Source: Bradyrhizobium sp. WSM3983 (GTDB lineage Bacteria; Pseudomonadota; Alphaproteobacteria; Rhizobiales; Xanthobacteraceae). From it: DNA of 54,026 nt. Made by a program: the position numbers and the translations under genes. Shown in pieces: positions 44,518 to 54,026 of this stretch. Location of the stretch: NCBI RefSeq assembly GCF_000473045.1, contig NZ_AXAY01000045.1:1-54026 (forward strand), read 5' to 3'. The notes beneath the pieces are model-generated. The model did no database searches and had not been told where the DNA came from. It saw nothing but the letters and a program-made list of their open reading frames with translations. Numbering within the stretch: the stretch's first letter is position 1; the number at the start of each line of letters is the position of its first letter.

Positions 44518-45306
44518 ATGAAGATCGACCTTTCCGGAAAGACCGCCCTCGTGACCGGCTCGACCGCCGGGATCGGCCATGCCATCGCCAGGGGCCTTGC
44601 GGGCTCGGGCGCGAGCGTCGTGATCAACGGGCGCGGCCAGGACAAGGTCGGTGCGGCCGTGCGCAAGCTGGAAGGGACGGGCGCCAAGGTGCGCGGCATC
44701 GCCGCCGACGTCTCGACCGCTGCAGGCTGCAACGCGCTGGTGGCGGCGCTGCCCGAAATCGACATCCTCATCAACAATGCCGGCATCTTCGAGCCGAAGG
44801 ATTTTTTCGAGATTCCGGACGAGGACTGGAGCCGCCTCTTCGAGGTCAACGTGATGAGCGGCGTGCGGTTGTCGCGCGCCTATATGAAAGACATGCTCAA
44901 GCGAAACTGGGGCCGCATCGTCTTCATCTCATCGGAGTCCGGGCTCAACATTCCCGTCGAGATGATCCACTACGGCATGACCAAGACGGCCCAGCTCGCG
45001 GTCGCGCGCGGGCTGGCGCAGCTTACCCGCGGCACCGGCGTCACGGTGAACTCGGTGCTGCCCGGCCCGACCATGTCCGAGGGCGTCGCGACTTTTGTAA
45101 AGGATCTCGCCAAGCAGAACGGCCAGTCGGTCGATGAAGCCGCCGCCAATTTCGTCAAGCAGCATCGCCCGAGCTCGCTGATCCAGCGCGTTGCCAGTGT
45201 CGACGAGATCGCCAACATGGTGGTCTACGTCGCCTCAAAGGAGGCGTCCGCAACCAATGGTGCGGCGCTGCGCGCGGAAGGCGGCATCATCAATACCATT
45301 GCATAG
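44518..45306 (+). CDS. SDR family oxidoreductase
   Basis: A 262-residue classical SDR starting MKIDLSGKTALVTG, after GGAG. TGSTAGIG is at 13-20, NNAG at 86-89, and the catalytic residues are Ser139, Tyr152 and Lys156. Arg39 in NGRGQD favours NADP. An upstream in-frame ATG at 44428 lies inside the repeat region and is rejected. A DUF1330 protein gene follows after 9 bases, then a hisC-type gene after 23 more, so the three likely form an operon. The substrate is unknown. Confidence 0.92.
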   Translation: MKIDLSGKTALVTGSTAGIGHAIARGLAGSGASVVINGRGQDKVGAAVRKLEGTGAKVRGIAADVSTAAGCNALVAALPEIDILINNAGIFEPKDFFEIPDEDWSRLFEVNVMSGVRLSRAYMKDMLKRNWGRIVFISSESGLNIPVEMIHYGMTKTAQLAVARGLAQLTRGTGVTVNSVLPGPTMSEGVATFVKDLAKQNGQSVDEAAANFVKQHRPSSLIQRVASVDEIANMVVYVASKEASATNGAALRAEGGIINTIA

Positions 45307-45315
45307 GAGCAACGC

Positions 45316-45615
45316 ATGGCGGCTTATGTGATCTCCGAAGTCGAGATGCGCGATCCCGAAGGCTTTGAAGCCTATCGCGCGCTCGCCGCAAAGACGATCG
45401 CGCAGTATGGCGGCCGCTATCTCGTCCGCGGCGGCAAGGCTGAGCTCGCAGAAGGCAATCTTCCGCCGAAGGCCATCGTCATCGTCGAATTTCCGTCGAT
45501 GGCGAGGCTGAAAGAATGGTACGCTTCGCCGGAATATGCCGAGGCATTGAGGATCCGCGCCGGCGCGCTGGAGCGGCGGCTGCTGTTCGTTGAGGGCGCA
45601 GCGGCGACGACTTAG
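45316..45615 (+). CDS. DUF1330 domain-containing protein
   Basis: A 99-residue ferredoxin-like-fold dimeric alpha-beta barrel protein of the DUF1330 family. Typical features are the VISEVEMRDPEGFEAYRALAAKTIAQYGGRYLVRGG start with a conserved Tyr, and IVEFPSMARLKEWYASPEYAEALRIR. The biochemical role of the family is not settled. It is 9 bases after the SDR and 23 bases before the aminotransferase gene, on the same strand, so co-expression is likely. Confidence 0.9.
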   Translation: MAAYVISEVEMRDPEGFEAYRALAAKTIAQYGGRYLVRGGKAELAEGNLPPKAIVIVEFPSMARLKEWYASPEYAEALRIRAGALERRLLFVEGAAATT

Positions 45616-45638
45616 ATTGCGGAAATCCGGGCAGGGAA

Positions 45639-46697
45639 ATGAGCCGTTTCTGGAGCAACTTGACGCATGATTTGAAGCCCTACGTGCCGGGGGAGCAGCC
45701 CCGCATGGCGGACCTGGTCAAGCTGAACACCAACGAGAACCCACTCGGCCCGTCGCCGCGTGCGCTGGAAGCGATCCGCGACGCGGCAGCCGATGCGCTG
45801 CGTCTTTACCCGGACCCGCAGGCGACCGCGCTACGGGCCGCGCTGGCCACCCATCACGGCGTCAGACCCGAGCAGGTGTTCGTCGGCAATGGCTCGGACG
45901 AGGTGCTGGCGCATGCCTTCGTCGCCCTGCTGAAGCATGATGCACCGCTGCTGTTTCCCGATATCACCTACAGCTTCTATCCGGTCTATTGCCGTCTGTT
46001 CGGTATCGCCTACGAGACCGTGCCGCTCGATCAGGCCATGCAAATCCGCGTCGCCGATTATCGCCGGCCGGCCGGCGCGATCATCGTCCCAAATCCGAAC
46101 GCGCCGACGGGGATCGCGTTGTCTCGCGCCGAGATCATGATGCTGCTGGAAGAGCATCCGGATGTGCCCGTGGTCGTCGACGAGGCCTATGTCGATTTCG
46201 GCGCCGAGACCGCGATTCCGCTGGTTGCGTCCCATCGGAATCTCCTGGTCGTGCAGACCATGTCCAAGTCGCGCGCGCTGGCCGGGCTTCGGGTCGGATA
46301 TGCGATCGGCGATGCCGATCTGATCGATGCGCTGACGCGCGTCAAGGACAGCTTCAACTCATATCCGCTCGGCCGGCCCGCCCAGGCCGGTGCGATCGCC
46401 TCCCTGCAGGACGACGCCTATTTCCAGCAGAGCCGCCTTCGCGTGATCGAGGGCAGGGAACTGCTGACCCGCGGACTGAAGAAAGCTGGCTTCGAGGTGC
46501 TGCCGTCGCTGGCCAACTTCGTCTTCGCGCGCCATCCCGCGCACGAGGGGGCCGCGCTTGCGGCGGCGCTGCGGGAGCAGGCGGTGATCGTCCGCCACTT
46601 TTTCGCGGCTCGTATCTCGGATTATCTGCGGATCACCGTCGGGACGGATGACCAGATCGACCGGCTGTTGTCGGCCTTGTCCGGGATAGTGAGATAG
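45639..46697 (+). CDS. hisC: Histidinol-phosphate aminotransferase-type enzyme
   Basis: A 352-residue fold-type I PLP aminotransferase. N154 in NPNAPTG, Asp181 and Tyr184 in DEAYVDF contact the cofactor; Lys210 in SKSRALAGLRVG is the Schiff-base lysine, and Arg218 with the C-terminal Arg of YLRITVGT bind the substrate. By family it exchanges the amino group of histidinol phosphate with 2-oxoglutarate, or acts on aromatic amino acids. No other histidine gene is nearby, so it is likely a second hisC copy with a possibly different substrate. It converges on the alcohol-dehydrogenase-like gene, with a nested hairpin between them. Confidence 0.85.
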   Translation: MSRFWSNLTHDLKPYVPGEQPRMADLVKLNTNENPLGPSPRALEAIRDAAADALRLYPDPQATALRAALATHHGVRPEQVFVGNGSDEVLAHAFVALLKHDAPLLFPDITYSFYPVYCRLFGIAYETVPLDQAMQIRVADYRRPAGAIIVPNPNAPTGIALSRAEIMMLLEEHPDVPVVVDEAYVDFGAETAIPLVASHRNLLVVQTMSKSRALAGLRVGYAIGDADLIDALTRVKDSFNSYPLGRPAQAGAIASLQDDAYFQQSRLRVIEGRELLTRGLKKAGFEVLPSLANFVFARHPAHEGAALAAALREQAVIVRHFFAARISDYLRITVGTDDQIDRLLSALSGIVR

Positions 46698-46724
46698 AGA
46701 TAGCGACCGCGGAAGCTCGAGAGA

Positions 46725-46757
46725 GGTGGGCACGGTGCAAGTGCACCTTTGCCCACC
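46725..46757. terminator. Nested palindrome between convergent genes
   Basis: The outer arms GGTGGGCA (46725-46732) and TGCCCACC (46750-46757) enclose an inner GGTGCA-AG-TGCACC hairpin. It sits between the convergent hisC-type and zinc-binding-ADH-like genes, so it can serve as a bidirectional terminator. The motif resembles a dispersed intergenic repeat of this group. Confidence 0.6.
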
Positions 46758-46772
46758 CTACGAAGTCCTTGC

Positions 46773-47786
46773 CTACCACCCCTCCAGCACGATCTTGCCG
46801 CGCGACTTGCCGCTCTCGAGCAGCGCATGCGCGCGCTTGAGGTTGGCTGCGTTGATCGTACCGAAGGTCTGGTCGAGCGTGGTGCGCAGCACGCCCTTGT
46901 CGATGAGGTCGGCGACGTCGTTGAGCAGATGATGCTGCGCGATCATGTCGTGCGTCTGGAACGAGGAGCGCGTGAACATCGATTCCCAATGCACCGAGAT
47001 CGCCTTGCCCTTGAACGTGCTCATGGTGAATTCCGGGGGATCGTCGATCAGGCCGAACCGGCCCTGCGGCGCCATGAACTCGGCGATCGATTTGTAGTGC
47101 TGATCGGTGAAGGTGAGGCTCGCCACCAGCGCGACCGGCGGCAGCTTCAGCTTCTCGATCTGCTCCTTCATCGGCTTGCCGTGATCGATCACCGCATGCG
47201 CACCGAGATCGAGGCACCATTTTTGCGATTCCGGCCGCGTCGCGGTCGCAACCACGGTGAGGCCGGTGAGGCGGCGCGCGAGCTGGATCAGGATCGAGCC
47301 GACACCGCCGGCGCCGCCGGTGATGAGAAGCGTACGCGGATCGACGCTCTTGCCGGGGACTGCGCCGAGACGGTCGAACAGCAATTCCCAGGCGGTGATG
47401 GAGGTGAGGGGCAGGGCGGCTCCTTGCGCGAACGACAGGCTCTTCGGCTTGTTGCCGACGATGCGCTCGTCGACCAGATGGAATTCGGAATTGGTGCCCT
47501 GGCGCAGGATCGAGCCCGCGTAAAACACCTCGTCGCCCGGCTTGAACAGCGTGACCTCGGTGCCGACTGCATCGACCACGCCCGCCGCGTCATAGCCCAG
47601 AATTTTCGTCTCGCCGTCGGGCGGGGCGGCGCGCTTGCGCACCTTGTAGTCGACCGGGTTGGCCGAGATCGCCTTCACAGCGACGCGGATGTCGCGTCCT
47701 TTGGGATCTGGCTTGGCGGTCTCGAAATCGATCAGCGCGTCCTGATCCTCGATCGGAAGCGACTTCCTGTAGCCGACGGCCTTCAT
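46773..47786 (-). CDS. Zinc-type alcohol dehydrogenase-like / quinone oxidoreductase
   Basis: A 337-residue medium-chain dehydrogenase/reductase. The NADPH-binding motif is ITGGAGGVGS around residues 149-158. The catalytic-zinc GHE is replaced by GYDAAGVV near 64-71, and the structural cysteines are absent, so it belongs to the zinc-free quinone-oxidoreductase or enoyl-reductase branch despite the family name. It probably reduces quinones or unsaturated carbonyls. It is divergent from the HxlR regulator at 47908, a common redox-stress arrangement (compare qorA/qorR). Confidence 0.9.
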   Translation of the reverse strand: MKAVGYRKSLPIEDQDALIDFETAKPDPKGRDIRVAVKAISANPVDYKVRKRAAPPDGETKILGYDAAGVVDAVGTEVTLFKPGDEVFYAGSILRQGTNSEFHLVDERIVGNKPKSLSFAQGAALPLTSITAWELLFDRLGAVPGKSVDPRTLLITGGAGGVGSILIQLARRLTGLTVVATATRPESQKWCLDLGAHAVIDHGKPMKEQIEKLKLPPVALVASLTFTDQHYKSIAEFMAPQGRFGLIDDPPEFTMSTFKGKAISVHWESMFTRSSFQTHDMIAQHHLLNDVADLIDKGVLRTTLDQTFGTINAANLKRAHALLESGKSRGKIVLEGW

Positions 47787-47846
47787 GGCTTGTCTCCATC
47801 AGATGGCGTGCTCGCCTGCCGCTCTAACTGTCGCCCTGGCTCCCAT

Positions 47847-47877
47847 TTGGCAAGTACTGTAAATTCGGGGATATAGT
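47847..47877 (+). promoter_or_regulatory. Divergent promoter/operator region of the HxlR gene
   Basis: TTGGCA (47847-47852) and GATATA (47870-47875) are spaced by 17 bases, upstream of the HxlR start. The local sequence has partial dyads, including GGGA-TATAG-TCCC (47867-47879) and AGTACT/GATACT half-sites, where an HxlR dimer could bind to control both divergent genes. Confidence 0.4.
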
Positions 47878-47907
47878 CCCTGTTTGGATACTATTGGGAA
47901 AACACGC

Positions 47908-48291
47908 ATGAAACGGCGCAATTTTGCCCGTCGTCCCGGCTGCTCGGTCGAGGCGACACTGGACCTGATCGACGGCAAATGGAAGGGCGTGATCCTGTTC
48001 CATTTGCAGGCTGGTACCCAGCGCTTCGGTGAGTTGCGGCGTCGGATGCCCGGCATCACCCAGCGCATGCTGACCAAGCAGCTCCGCGCGCTCGAGGAGG
48101 ACAAGCTTGTCATCCGCAAGGTCTATGCCGAAGTGCCGCCGCGGGTGGAATACACGCTCTCCGAACTCGGCGAGAGCTTGCGTCCGGTGATCGACATTCT
48201 GAAAGCCTGGGGCGAGGGCCATCAGCAGCGGCTATCCTGCGCGCCGGCGCCTGAAGCCGAGTCGGTCAGGAAGCCGAAGCGCGCGGCGTGA
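47908..48291 (+). CDS. HxlR family winged-helix transcriptional regulator
   Basis: A 127-residue MarR-like winged-helix regulator of the HxlR type. It contains GCSVEATLDLIDGKWKGVILFHL and GITQRMLTKQLRALEEDKLVIRKVYAEVPPRVEYTLSELG, all diagnostic. The conserved Cys12 before the first helix is the redox-sensing cysteine in relatives such as HypR and QorR. The ATG at 47908 is chosen over a TTG at 47884. It is divergent from the quinone-oxidoreductase-like gene by 121 bases and probably regulates it in response to quinone or electrophile stress. Confidence 0.92.
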   Translation: MKRRNFARRPGCSVEATLDLIDGKWKGVILFHLQAGTQRFGELRRRMPGITQRMLTKQLRALEEDKLVIRKVYAEVPPRVEYTLSELGESLRPVIDILKAWGEGHQQRLSCAPAPEAESVRKPKRAA

Positions 48292-48293
48292 GT

Positions 48294-48323
48294 ATCCGGG
48301 AGCAGCTCGTGCCGCTCCCGGAT
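48294..48323. terminator. Perfect hairpin between HxlR and porin genes
   Basis: ATCCGGGAGC at 48294-48303 and GCTCCCGGAT at 48314-48323 are exact reverse complements around a 10-base loop. It starts two bases after the HxlR stop and ends nine bases before the porin stop on the other strand. It likely works as a bidirectional terminator despite a poor T tail. Confidence 0.6.
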
Positions 48324-48332
48324 GAGATCGCC

Positions 48333-49937
48333 TCAGAACGCGAACTGCGTGCGCATCGCGACGGCGTCGAAGTTCGAGCCCGTATTCGCGAATGCCGTCG
48401 GCGGCAGCGTCTGTTTGGAGACCGTGCCATGCAGGTAGTCGAGCATGAAGCGCACGTTGCCGTTGACGTACCAGTTGAGCGCCAGCGTGTAGACCGTCTG
48501 CCGTCCGCCAGCGATGCCAGTGGCACTCGTAAGCTTGTCGTTGAGATCGACCGTGGAGAACCGGCCCGCGATCTCCCAGGCACCCCAACCGCCGCCGTCC
48601 AGCGAGAACGGATGCGCCGGCTTGACGCCGTTATAGGCGGCGTTGGCTGCATTGTAGGTGTGGGTTTCACCCGTCAGCACGTAGCCGGCTTGGGCGTAGC
48701 CGCCTTGGAATTGCACGCTCGGCGCCCCGATCGGCGGCAGGCCGGTGTTCGCACTGCGATCGACATTGTACCAGAAATATTCGCCCTGGAGGATCAGCGG
48801 TCCGTAGGTCGCCGCCGCTTCGGCGCTGTAGACCTGAACACCGGCGGCGTTGGCGATCGCGCTGGTCGTCGCCAGCACGGTCGGGTCGATCCGCAGCTCG
48901 GGCCGGTCGCTGAGCGTGACCGTCTGCGCATTCGTCACGAGGTTACGCGACGGCTGGATCAGCCATTGCGCATCGGCGCCGAGATGAACCGAGTAGTCCT
49001 GGCCGCTGACGATCTGGCCCGCGACGCGGGCGACGGCGCCGTATTGCTCGGTGGCGGCCGGCACCACGGCGGCGTTTGCCGAGTGGATCGCGCCCGTGGT
49101 CGGACCGGTGGCATAGGCGCCGGCCCAGAACACGTCGTTGTACCAGCGCGCGCCGACCGCGGAGCGGAAGTCGCCGGCTGCGATGTTGGTCGCGATGACG
49201 CCCGACGAGGCGCGCTCCATGAACATGATGTCGTTGGAGCTCGTGGCCTCGTCGAGGGTGTAGGGCAGGTCCATGATGCCGGCTTCGATCGCCATCTTGC
49301 CGCCGAATGGCTTCAGGCCGGTGTAGCTCAGATAGGCGTTCTCGATCCCGGAGACGCCGCCGCCCGGATCCGATCCAGCCGCCGCGCCACCGAACCCATC
49401 GGAGGAGCCGCCGAAATCGTAGACCAGCGCGAAATTCCAGTCGTTGAAGAATTTGCCGACGACGCCGATGCGCGCGCGCCGGACGTTTTCGCCGCTGTCG
49501 AGCTTCTGCGGGACGGTAGAGGCCGAGTTGGGGCGATAGTCGTAGCCGCCGACATCCCAATGCACGCGGCTGGTGATGGCGACGCAGTTGGCCTGATCCG
49601 CGGTGCAGATCGTCGGCCGGTTGTTCGGCATCGTCACGATAACGCCGGATATCGGCGGCGCGCCTTTGACTGGATACGCTGCGTTGGCGTTGGCGACGAC
49701 CGCTTTCGCCTCGGAGCGGGCTTCGGCTTTCGCTTCGGCCTTGGCTTTCGCCGTGGCGACGGTGTTCGCGGCAGTCTGATTCTGGAGCTTGTCGAGCTTC
49801 TGTTCCAGCATCTTCAGCTGCTGCTTGAGGAGAGCGATCTCCTGGTCGCTGTTGCTTGCCGATTGTGCGTGCACCCCTGATGCCGCAAACGCGCCGGCGA
49901 TACCCAGCGTTGCAGCCATGAATGTTTTCCTGGTCAC
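48333..49937 (-). CDS. Phosphate-selective (OprP/OprO-type) outer-membrane porin
   Basis: A 534-residue protein from the GTG at 49937, which is preceded by GGAG; a TTG at 49970 would add 11 residues. Residues 1-24 form a signal peptide ending VHA. A coiled coil follows (about 28-50, EIALLKQQLKMLEQKLDKL), then a low-complexity Ala/Lys/Glu stretch (about 57-78, AKAKAEAKAEARSEAKA). The rest is beta-barrel-like with alternating aromatic strands, and the protein ends in Phe (TQFAF), the outer-membrane assembly signal. The family forms anion channels, but substrate selectivity here is unproven. It converges on the HxlR gene and stands alone. Confidence 0.85.
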   Translation of the reverse strand: MTRKTFMAATLGIAGAFAASGVHAQSASNSDQEIALLKQQLKMLEQKLDKLQNQTAANTVATAKAKAEAKAEARSEAKAVVANANAAYPVKGAPPISGVIVTMPNNRPTICTADQANCVAITSRVHWDVGGYDYRPNSASTVPQKLDSGENVRRARIGVVGKFFNDWNFALVYDFGGSSDGFGGAAAGSDPGGGVSGIENAYLSYTGLKPFGGKMAIEAGIMDLPYTLDEATSSNDIMFMERASSGVIATNIAAGDFRSAVGARWYNDVFWAGAYATGPTTGAIHSANAAVVPAATEQYGAVARVAGQIVSGQDYSVHLGADAQWLIQPSRNLVTNAQTVTLSDRPELRIDPTVLATTSAIANAAGVQVYSAEAAATYGPLILQGEYFWYNVDRSANTGLPPIGAPSVQFQGGYAQAGYVLTGETHTYNAANAAYNGVKPAHPFSLDGGGWGAWEIAGRFSTVDLNDKLTSATGIAGGRQTVYTLALNWYVNGNVRFMLDYLHGTVSKQTLPPTAFANTGSNFDAVAMRTQFAF

Positions 49938-50252
49938 GTCGTCCACTCCGTTGCTGACCAACTTCCCCAAGTCGCCACGAGAGAGCCTAAGAATGATCCA
50001 TGACCGTCCCGCGACAGCGCGCCACGGCTGCGATGGTTCCTACTGATGTAATTTCGCCGCAGCCGAATCCGTCACCGCCCAGCATGCAGGATGACGTGCG
50101 TCATGCCAATGAGCGGCGCCTCTCAAATTGTCGTTTTGCACGCAGCGCTTGCGCGCCGGCCACACCAGGGGAGGGACCGAATATTGCCGCTGGTGCCCTT
50201 CTATTGAGGGGCGAAGGCGCCTATATTCCGTCGTCTTTTCCAAGAGGTAGGA
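49938..50252. other. Porin-protease divergent intergenic region
   Basis: These 315 bases hold no gene I can support. Promoters for the porin (minus) and the protease (plus) must lie here; a TATATT box near 50221 is a possible -10 element for the protease but has no well-spaced -35 partner. Confidence 0.4.
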
Positions 50253-51655
<1,403 letters not shown>

Positions 51656-51659
<4 letters not shown>

Positions 51660-52987
51660 GTCCGAAGCGACCACAGGAGACGCCAACTCTCTTTGCCGCG
51701 GCGGGGCTCGATCACGAGGCCCCGCATCCGCTGCCGGACCGGTTGCGGCCGCGTGCGCTGTCGGAGGTCGTCGGCCAGGATCACATCCTCGGCCCGGACG
51801 GCGCGCTGACCCGCATGCTGGAGACGCGCACGCTCGGTTCGCTGGTGTTTTGGGGGCCGCCGGGCACCGGCAAGACCACGGTGGCGCGGCTGCTGGCGGA
51901 TGCGACCGATCTGCATTTCGAGCAGATCTCGGCGGTGTTCTCCGGCGTTGCCGATCTGAAGAAGGCATTTGATGCCGCGCGGGCCCGCCGCGAGATGGGC
52001 AAGGGCACGCTGCTGTTTGTCGACGAGGTGCATCGCTTCAACCGCGCCCAGCAGGATTCGTTTCTCCCGGTGATGGAGGACGGCACCGTCGTCATGGTCG
52101 GCGCCACGACCGAAAATCCGTCTTTCGAGCTCAACGCGGCGCTTCTGTCCCGCGCGCGCGTCCTGGTGTTTCGCTCGCTTGATGCCGCCGCGATCGAAAA
52201 ACTGTTCGCGCATGCCGAGGAGGTCGAGGGCCGCAAGCTGCCGCTCGATGAAGAGGCGCGCGCCGTGCTGGTACGGATGGCCGATGGTGATGGCCGCGCG
52301 GCGTTAACGCTTGCCGAAGAGGTCTGGCGTTCGGCGCGGGCGGACGAGATTTTCAATGCCGCGCAGTTGCAAGACATCCTGCAACGCCGCGCGCCGATCT
52401 ACGACAAGTCGGCCGACGGCCACTACAATCTGATCTCGGCGCTGCATAAATCGGTGCGTGGCTCCGACCCCGATGCCGCGCTGTATTATCTCGCACGCAT
52501 GCTCGATGCCGGCGAGGATCCGCTGTTCCTGGCGCGTCGCGTCGTGCGTATGGCGGTCGAGGACATCGGCCTTGCCGATCCGCAGGCGCTCGTCATTGCC
52601 AATGCGGCGAAGGATGCCTTCGACTTCCTCGGTCATCCCGAGGGCGAGCTCGCGATCGCGCAGGCCGTGGTCTATCTCGCCACCGCGCCGAAATCGAACG
52701 CGGTCTATACGGCGTTCGGCACGGCGATGCAGGTCGCAAAACAGGCCGGCTCGCTGCTGCCGCCAAAGCACATCCTGAATTCGCCGACCAAGCTGATGAA
52801 GTCGGAGGGCTACGGCGCAGCTTACGAATACGACCACGACACCCCCGACGCCTTCTCGGGGCAAGACTACTTTCCGGAAGCCCTGGGCCGCCAAACCTTC
52901 TACGACCCGCCCGAGCGCGGTTTCGAGCGCGAGATCAGGAAGCGGCTGGATTACTGGGCCAAGCTGCGCAAGGAGCGGGGGAAATAG
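51656..52987 (+). CDS. rarA: Replication-associated recombination protein RarA (MgsA)
   Basis: A 443-residue AAA+ clamp-loader-like ATPase. Walker A GPPGTGKTT is at 67-75, Walker B LLFVDEVHRF at 119-128 with Asp123-Glu124, sensor TTENPSFELN near 151-160, and Arg166 in LLSRARV is the likely arginine finger. The C-terminal tetramerisation domain includes SAMHKSVRGSDPDAALYYLARM-like sequence, diagnostic for the MgsA C-terminal region. RarA acts at stalled replication forks with SSB and RecA. Residues 7-13 (QETPTLF) are a possible weak clamp-binding motif. Its start overlaps the protease stop by four bases. Confidence 0.95.
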
Positions 52988-53061
52988 CCAAGCGGCTGCT
53001 GACGGGAGATCGCTCGAGGCTGGAGCCGTAAGCTCCGATTCGGGAGCCGATTTGCGTCTCG

Positions 53062-53712
53062 CTATTCGTAATTTATGGAACCTACGGTCTGCCACCATCC
53101 AGGCGGCTCGTTGAGCTTTGTGAGGACATTCCCGTTAGCCGGTGCGAGAGTGCGCAGAGCTTTGAAGAAGTTCTCCTCGACTACGCGATCGTGGCGGTAC
53201 CCGGCGATCGAAGCGGCTGTGTTAATCGGGACATCGAAAACATAGTCTACGCCCCAATCACTGGGTTTGTCGTGCGCATCCTCTGCGCGTTGCTTCTTCA
53301 TCGCGGTGTCGCACAACTCCTTGAACACGGCAGGCAGATCTCCGCGCGCCTCTAGATGTGAACGTCCGTGGCTGCTGTCGTGCCGAATTTCCCAGGCTGG
53401 GTGGCCATCTTGCCAAAGGCTTGCGTATGAGACCATCGCATGCTCGAGAACGACGCAGGTGATACATCGGGATTTCGCCGGAAGCCTGGTGAGCCGTATC
53501 GGACTTTTGCCAACGGTCGCGTCCATAACCAGCGCATACTTAGCGAACACACCGCACCATCCCGACTTGAGGATAGCTCCTGCCAGCGGCACATAGCTGG
53601 TTCCTAGATCATATCGATCGGGCGTTTCTCCGGTTGGAGCGAGATCAAGACAATCGTACAGAGCTTGTTCGGTGATCTCGTCGACCAAAATCCAGGACGT
53701 GTTGTATCCCAA
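53062..53712 (-). CDS. Hypothetical protein, unrecognised
   Basis: I do not recognise this 216-residue protein. It begins MGYNTSWILVDEITEQAL, has no signal peptide or membrane span, and reads as a soluble mixed alpha/beta protein with normal composition. Cys residues occur in GWCGVF and RCITCVVLEH, and the C-terminal part has VDYVFDVPINTAASIAGYRHDRVVEENFFKALRTL. The codon and amino-acid use look like a real gene rather than a shadow. It converges on rarA with a 74-base gap and has no operon partner inside the window. Confidence 0.65.
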   Translation of the reverse strand: MGYNTSWILVDEITEQALYDCLDLAPTGETPDRYDLGTSYVPLAGAILKSGWCGVFAKYALVMDATVGKSPIRLTRLPAKSRCITCVVLEHAMVSYASLWQDGHPAWEIRHDSSHGRSHLEARGDLPAVFKELCDTAMKKQRAEDAHDKPSDWGVDYVFDVPINTAASIAGYRHDRVVEENFFKALRTLAPANGNVLTKLNEPPGWWQTVGSINYE

Positions 53713-54026
53713 GATTCATCTCCGGGCGTTGGGCGGGGTTTCAACCACGGGCTGTTGTTCAGGATAGTCTTACTGCGTCATGGGCGTCGTCGTCCATTGG
53801 ATGCTGCGCCGATGCCACAGCATGGACATCGCGGCAAGGTTTTAATGAGCATGCGGATCAATCGGGCGCGCATGGTTGCGATCGAGTTCGGGACGTGGCG
53901 TTCAGGCCGCGTGGGCGGAGCCTCTCGGTCGATAATCGTCGGGTAAGCGAGGTACCGGGACTGACGGGGCGGAACGTGGTCCTGAGGGGGGAATCGTCGC
54001 CTGCTCGGCGATCAGAAAGCCATAGG
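53713..54026. other. Right edge, unresolved
   Basis: No convincing gene. On the minus strand a frame from about 54012 to 53779 reads SRYLAYPTIIDREAPP, then MRARLIRMLIKTLPRCPCCG, with a CPCCG zinc-knuckle-like pair, and ends RRRP. On the plus strand a 93-residue frame (53665-53946) overlaps it. Either could be a small protein or a decayed remnant; the sequence does not decide. Confidence 0.35.

Noticed and set aside
48288..49880. 530-residue plus-strand frame opposite the porin
   Set aside because: Antisense shadow; the porin has signal peptide, coiled coil and terminal Phe.
53665..53946. 93-residue plus-strand frame at the right edge
   Set aside because: Overlaps the start of the minus-strand gene and an equally open minus frame; no support.

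Overview
The window is about 54 kb of high-GC alphaproteobacterial chromosome. Ribosomal and RNA polymerase protein sequences, the absence of rpsD from the alpha operon, and several palindromic intergenic repeats that I associate with Bradyrhizobium point to Bradyrhizobium or a very close relative. This assignment rests on memory of the families, not on a search.

Layout. (1) 1-4516 is a small accessory metabolic block: two short-chain dehydrogenases, a histidine phosphatase and a beta-lactamase-fold serine hydrolase. (2) 4676-18622 is the tRNA-Trp, secE, nusG, rplK, rplA, rplJ, rplL, rpoB, rpoC cluster, with a D-2-hydroxyacid dehydrogenase inserted between rplA and rplJ. It ends in a strong intrinsic terminator. 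(3) 18815-24198 is a three-gene island between rpoC and rpsL: an FAD oxidoreductase fused to a methyltransferase-like domain, an ABC exporter with highly acidic ends, and a convergent flavoprotein whose 3' end overlaps the exporter. (4) 24868-44197 is the uninterrupted str, S10, spc and alpha gene array: rpsL, rpsG, fusA, tuf, then rpsJ through rplQ, with secY, adk and rpoA. It ends in an intrinsic terminator. (5) 44518-52987 is an accessory block: an SDR, a DUF1330 protein, a hisC-type aminotransferase, an HxlR regulator divergent from a quinone-oxidoreductase-like gene, a phosphate-selective-type porin, a Do-family protease and rarA. (6) The right end holds one unrecognised conserved-looking gene and a non-coding stretch.

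Most of the window makes the translation and transcription machinery (ribosome, RNA polymerase, elongation factors, Sec translocon). The less ordinary features are the three-gene flavoprotein/exporter island, an adenylate kinase with a ~99-residue histone-H1-like tail, acidic extensions at both ends of an ABC transporter, and palindromic repeats placed in the gaps of the ribosomal operons. No CRISPR array, complete insertion sequence, prophage or rRNA gene was seen. Very long open frames opposite rpoB, rpoC and fusA are codon-bias shadows.
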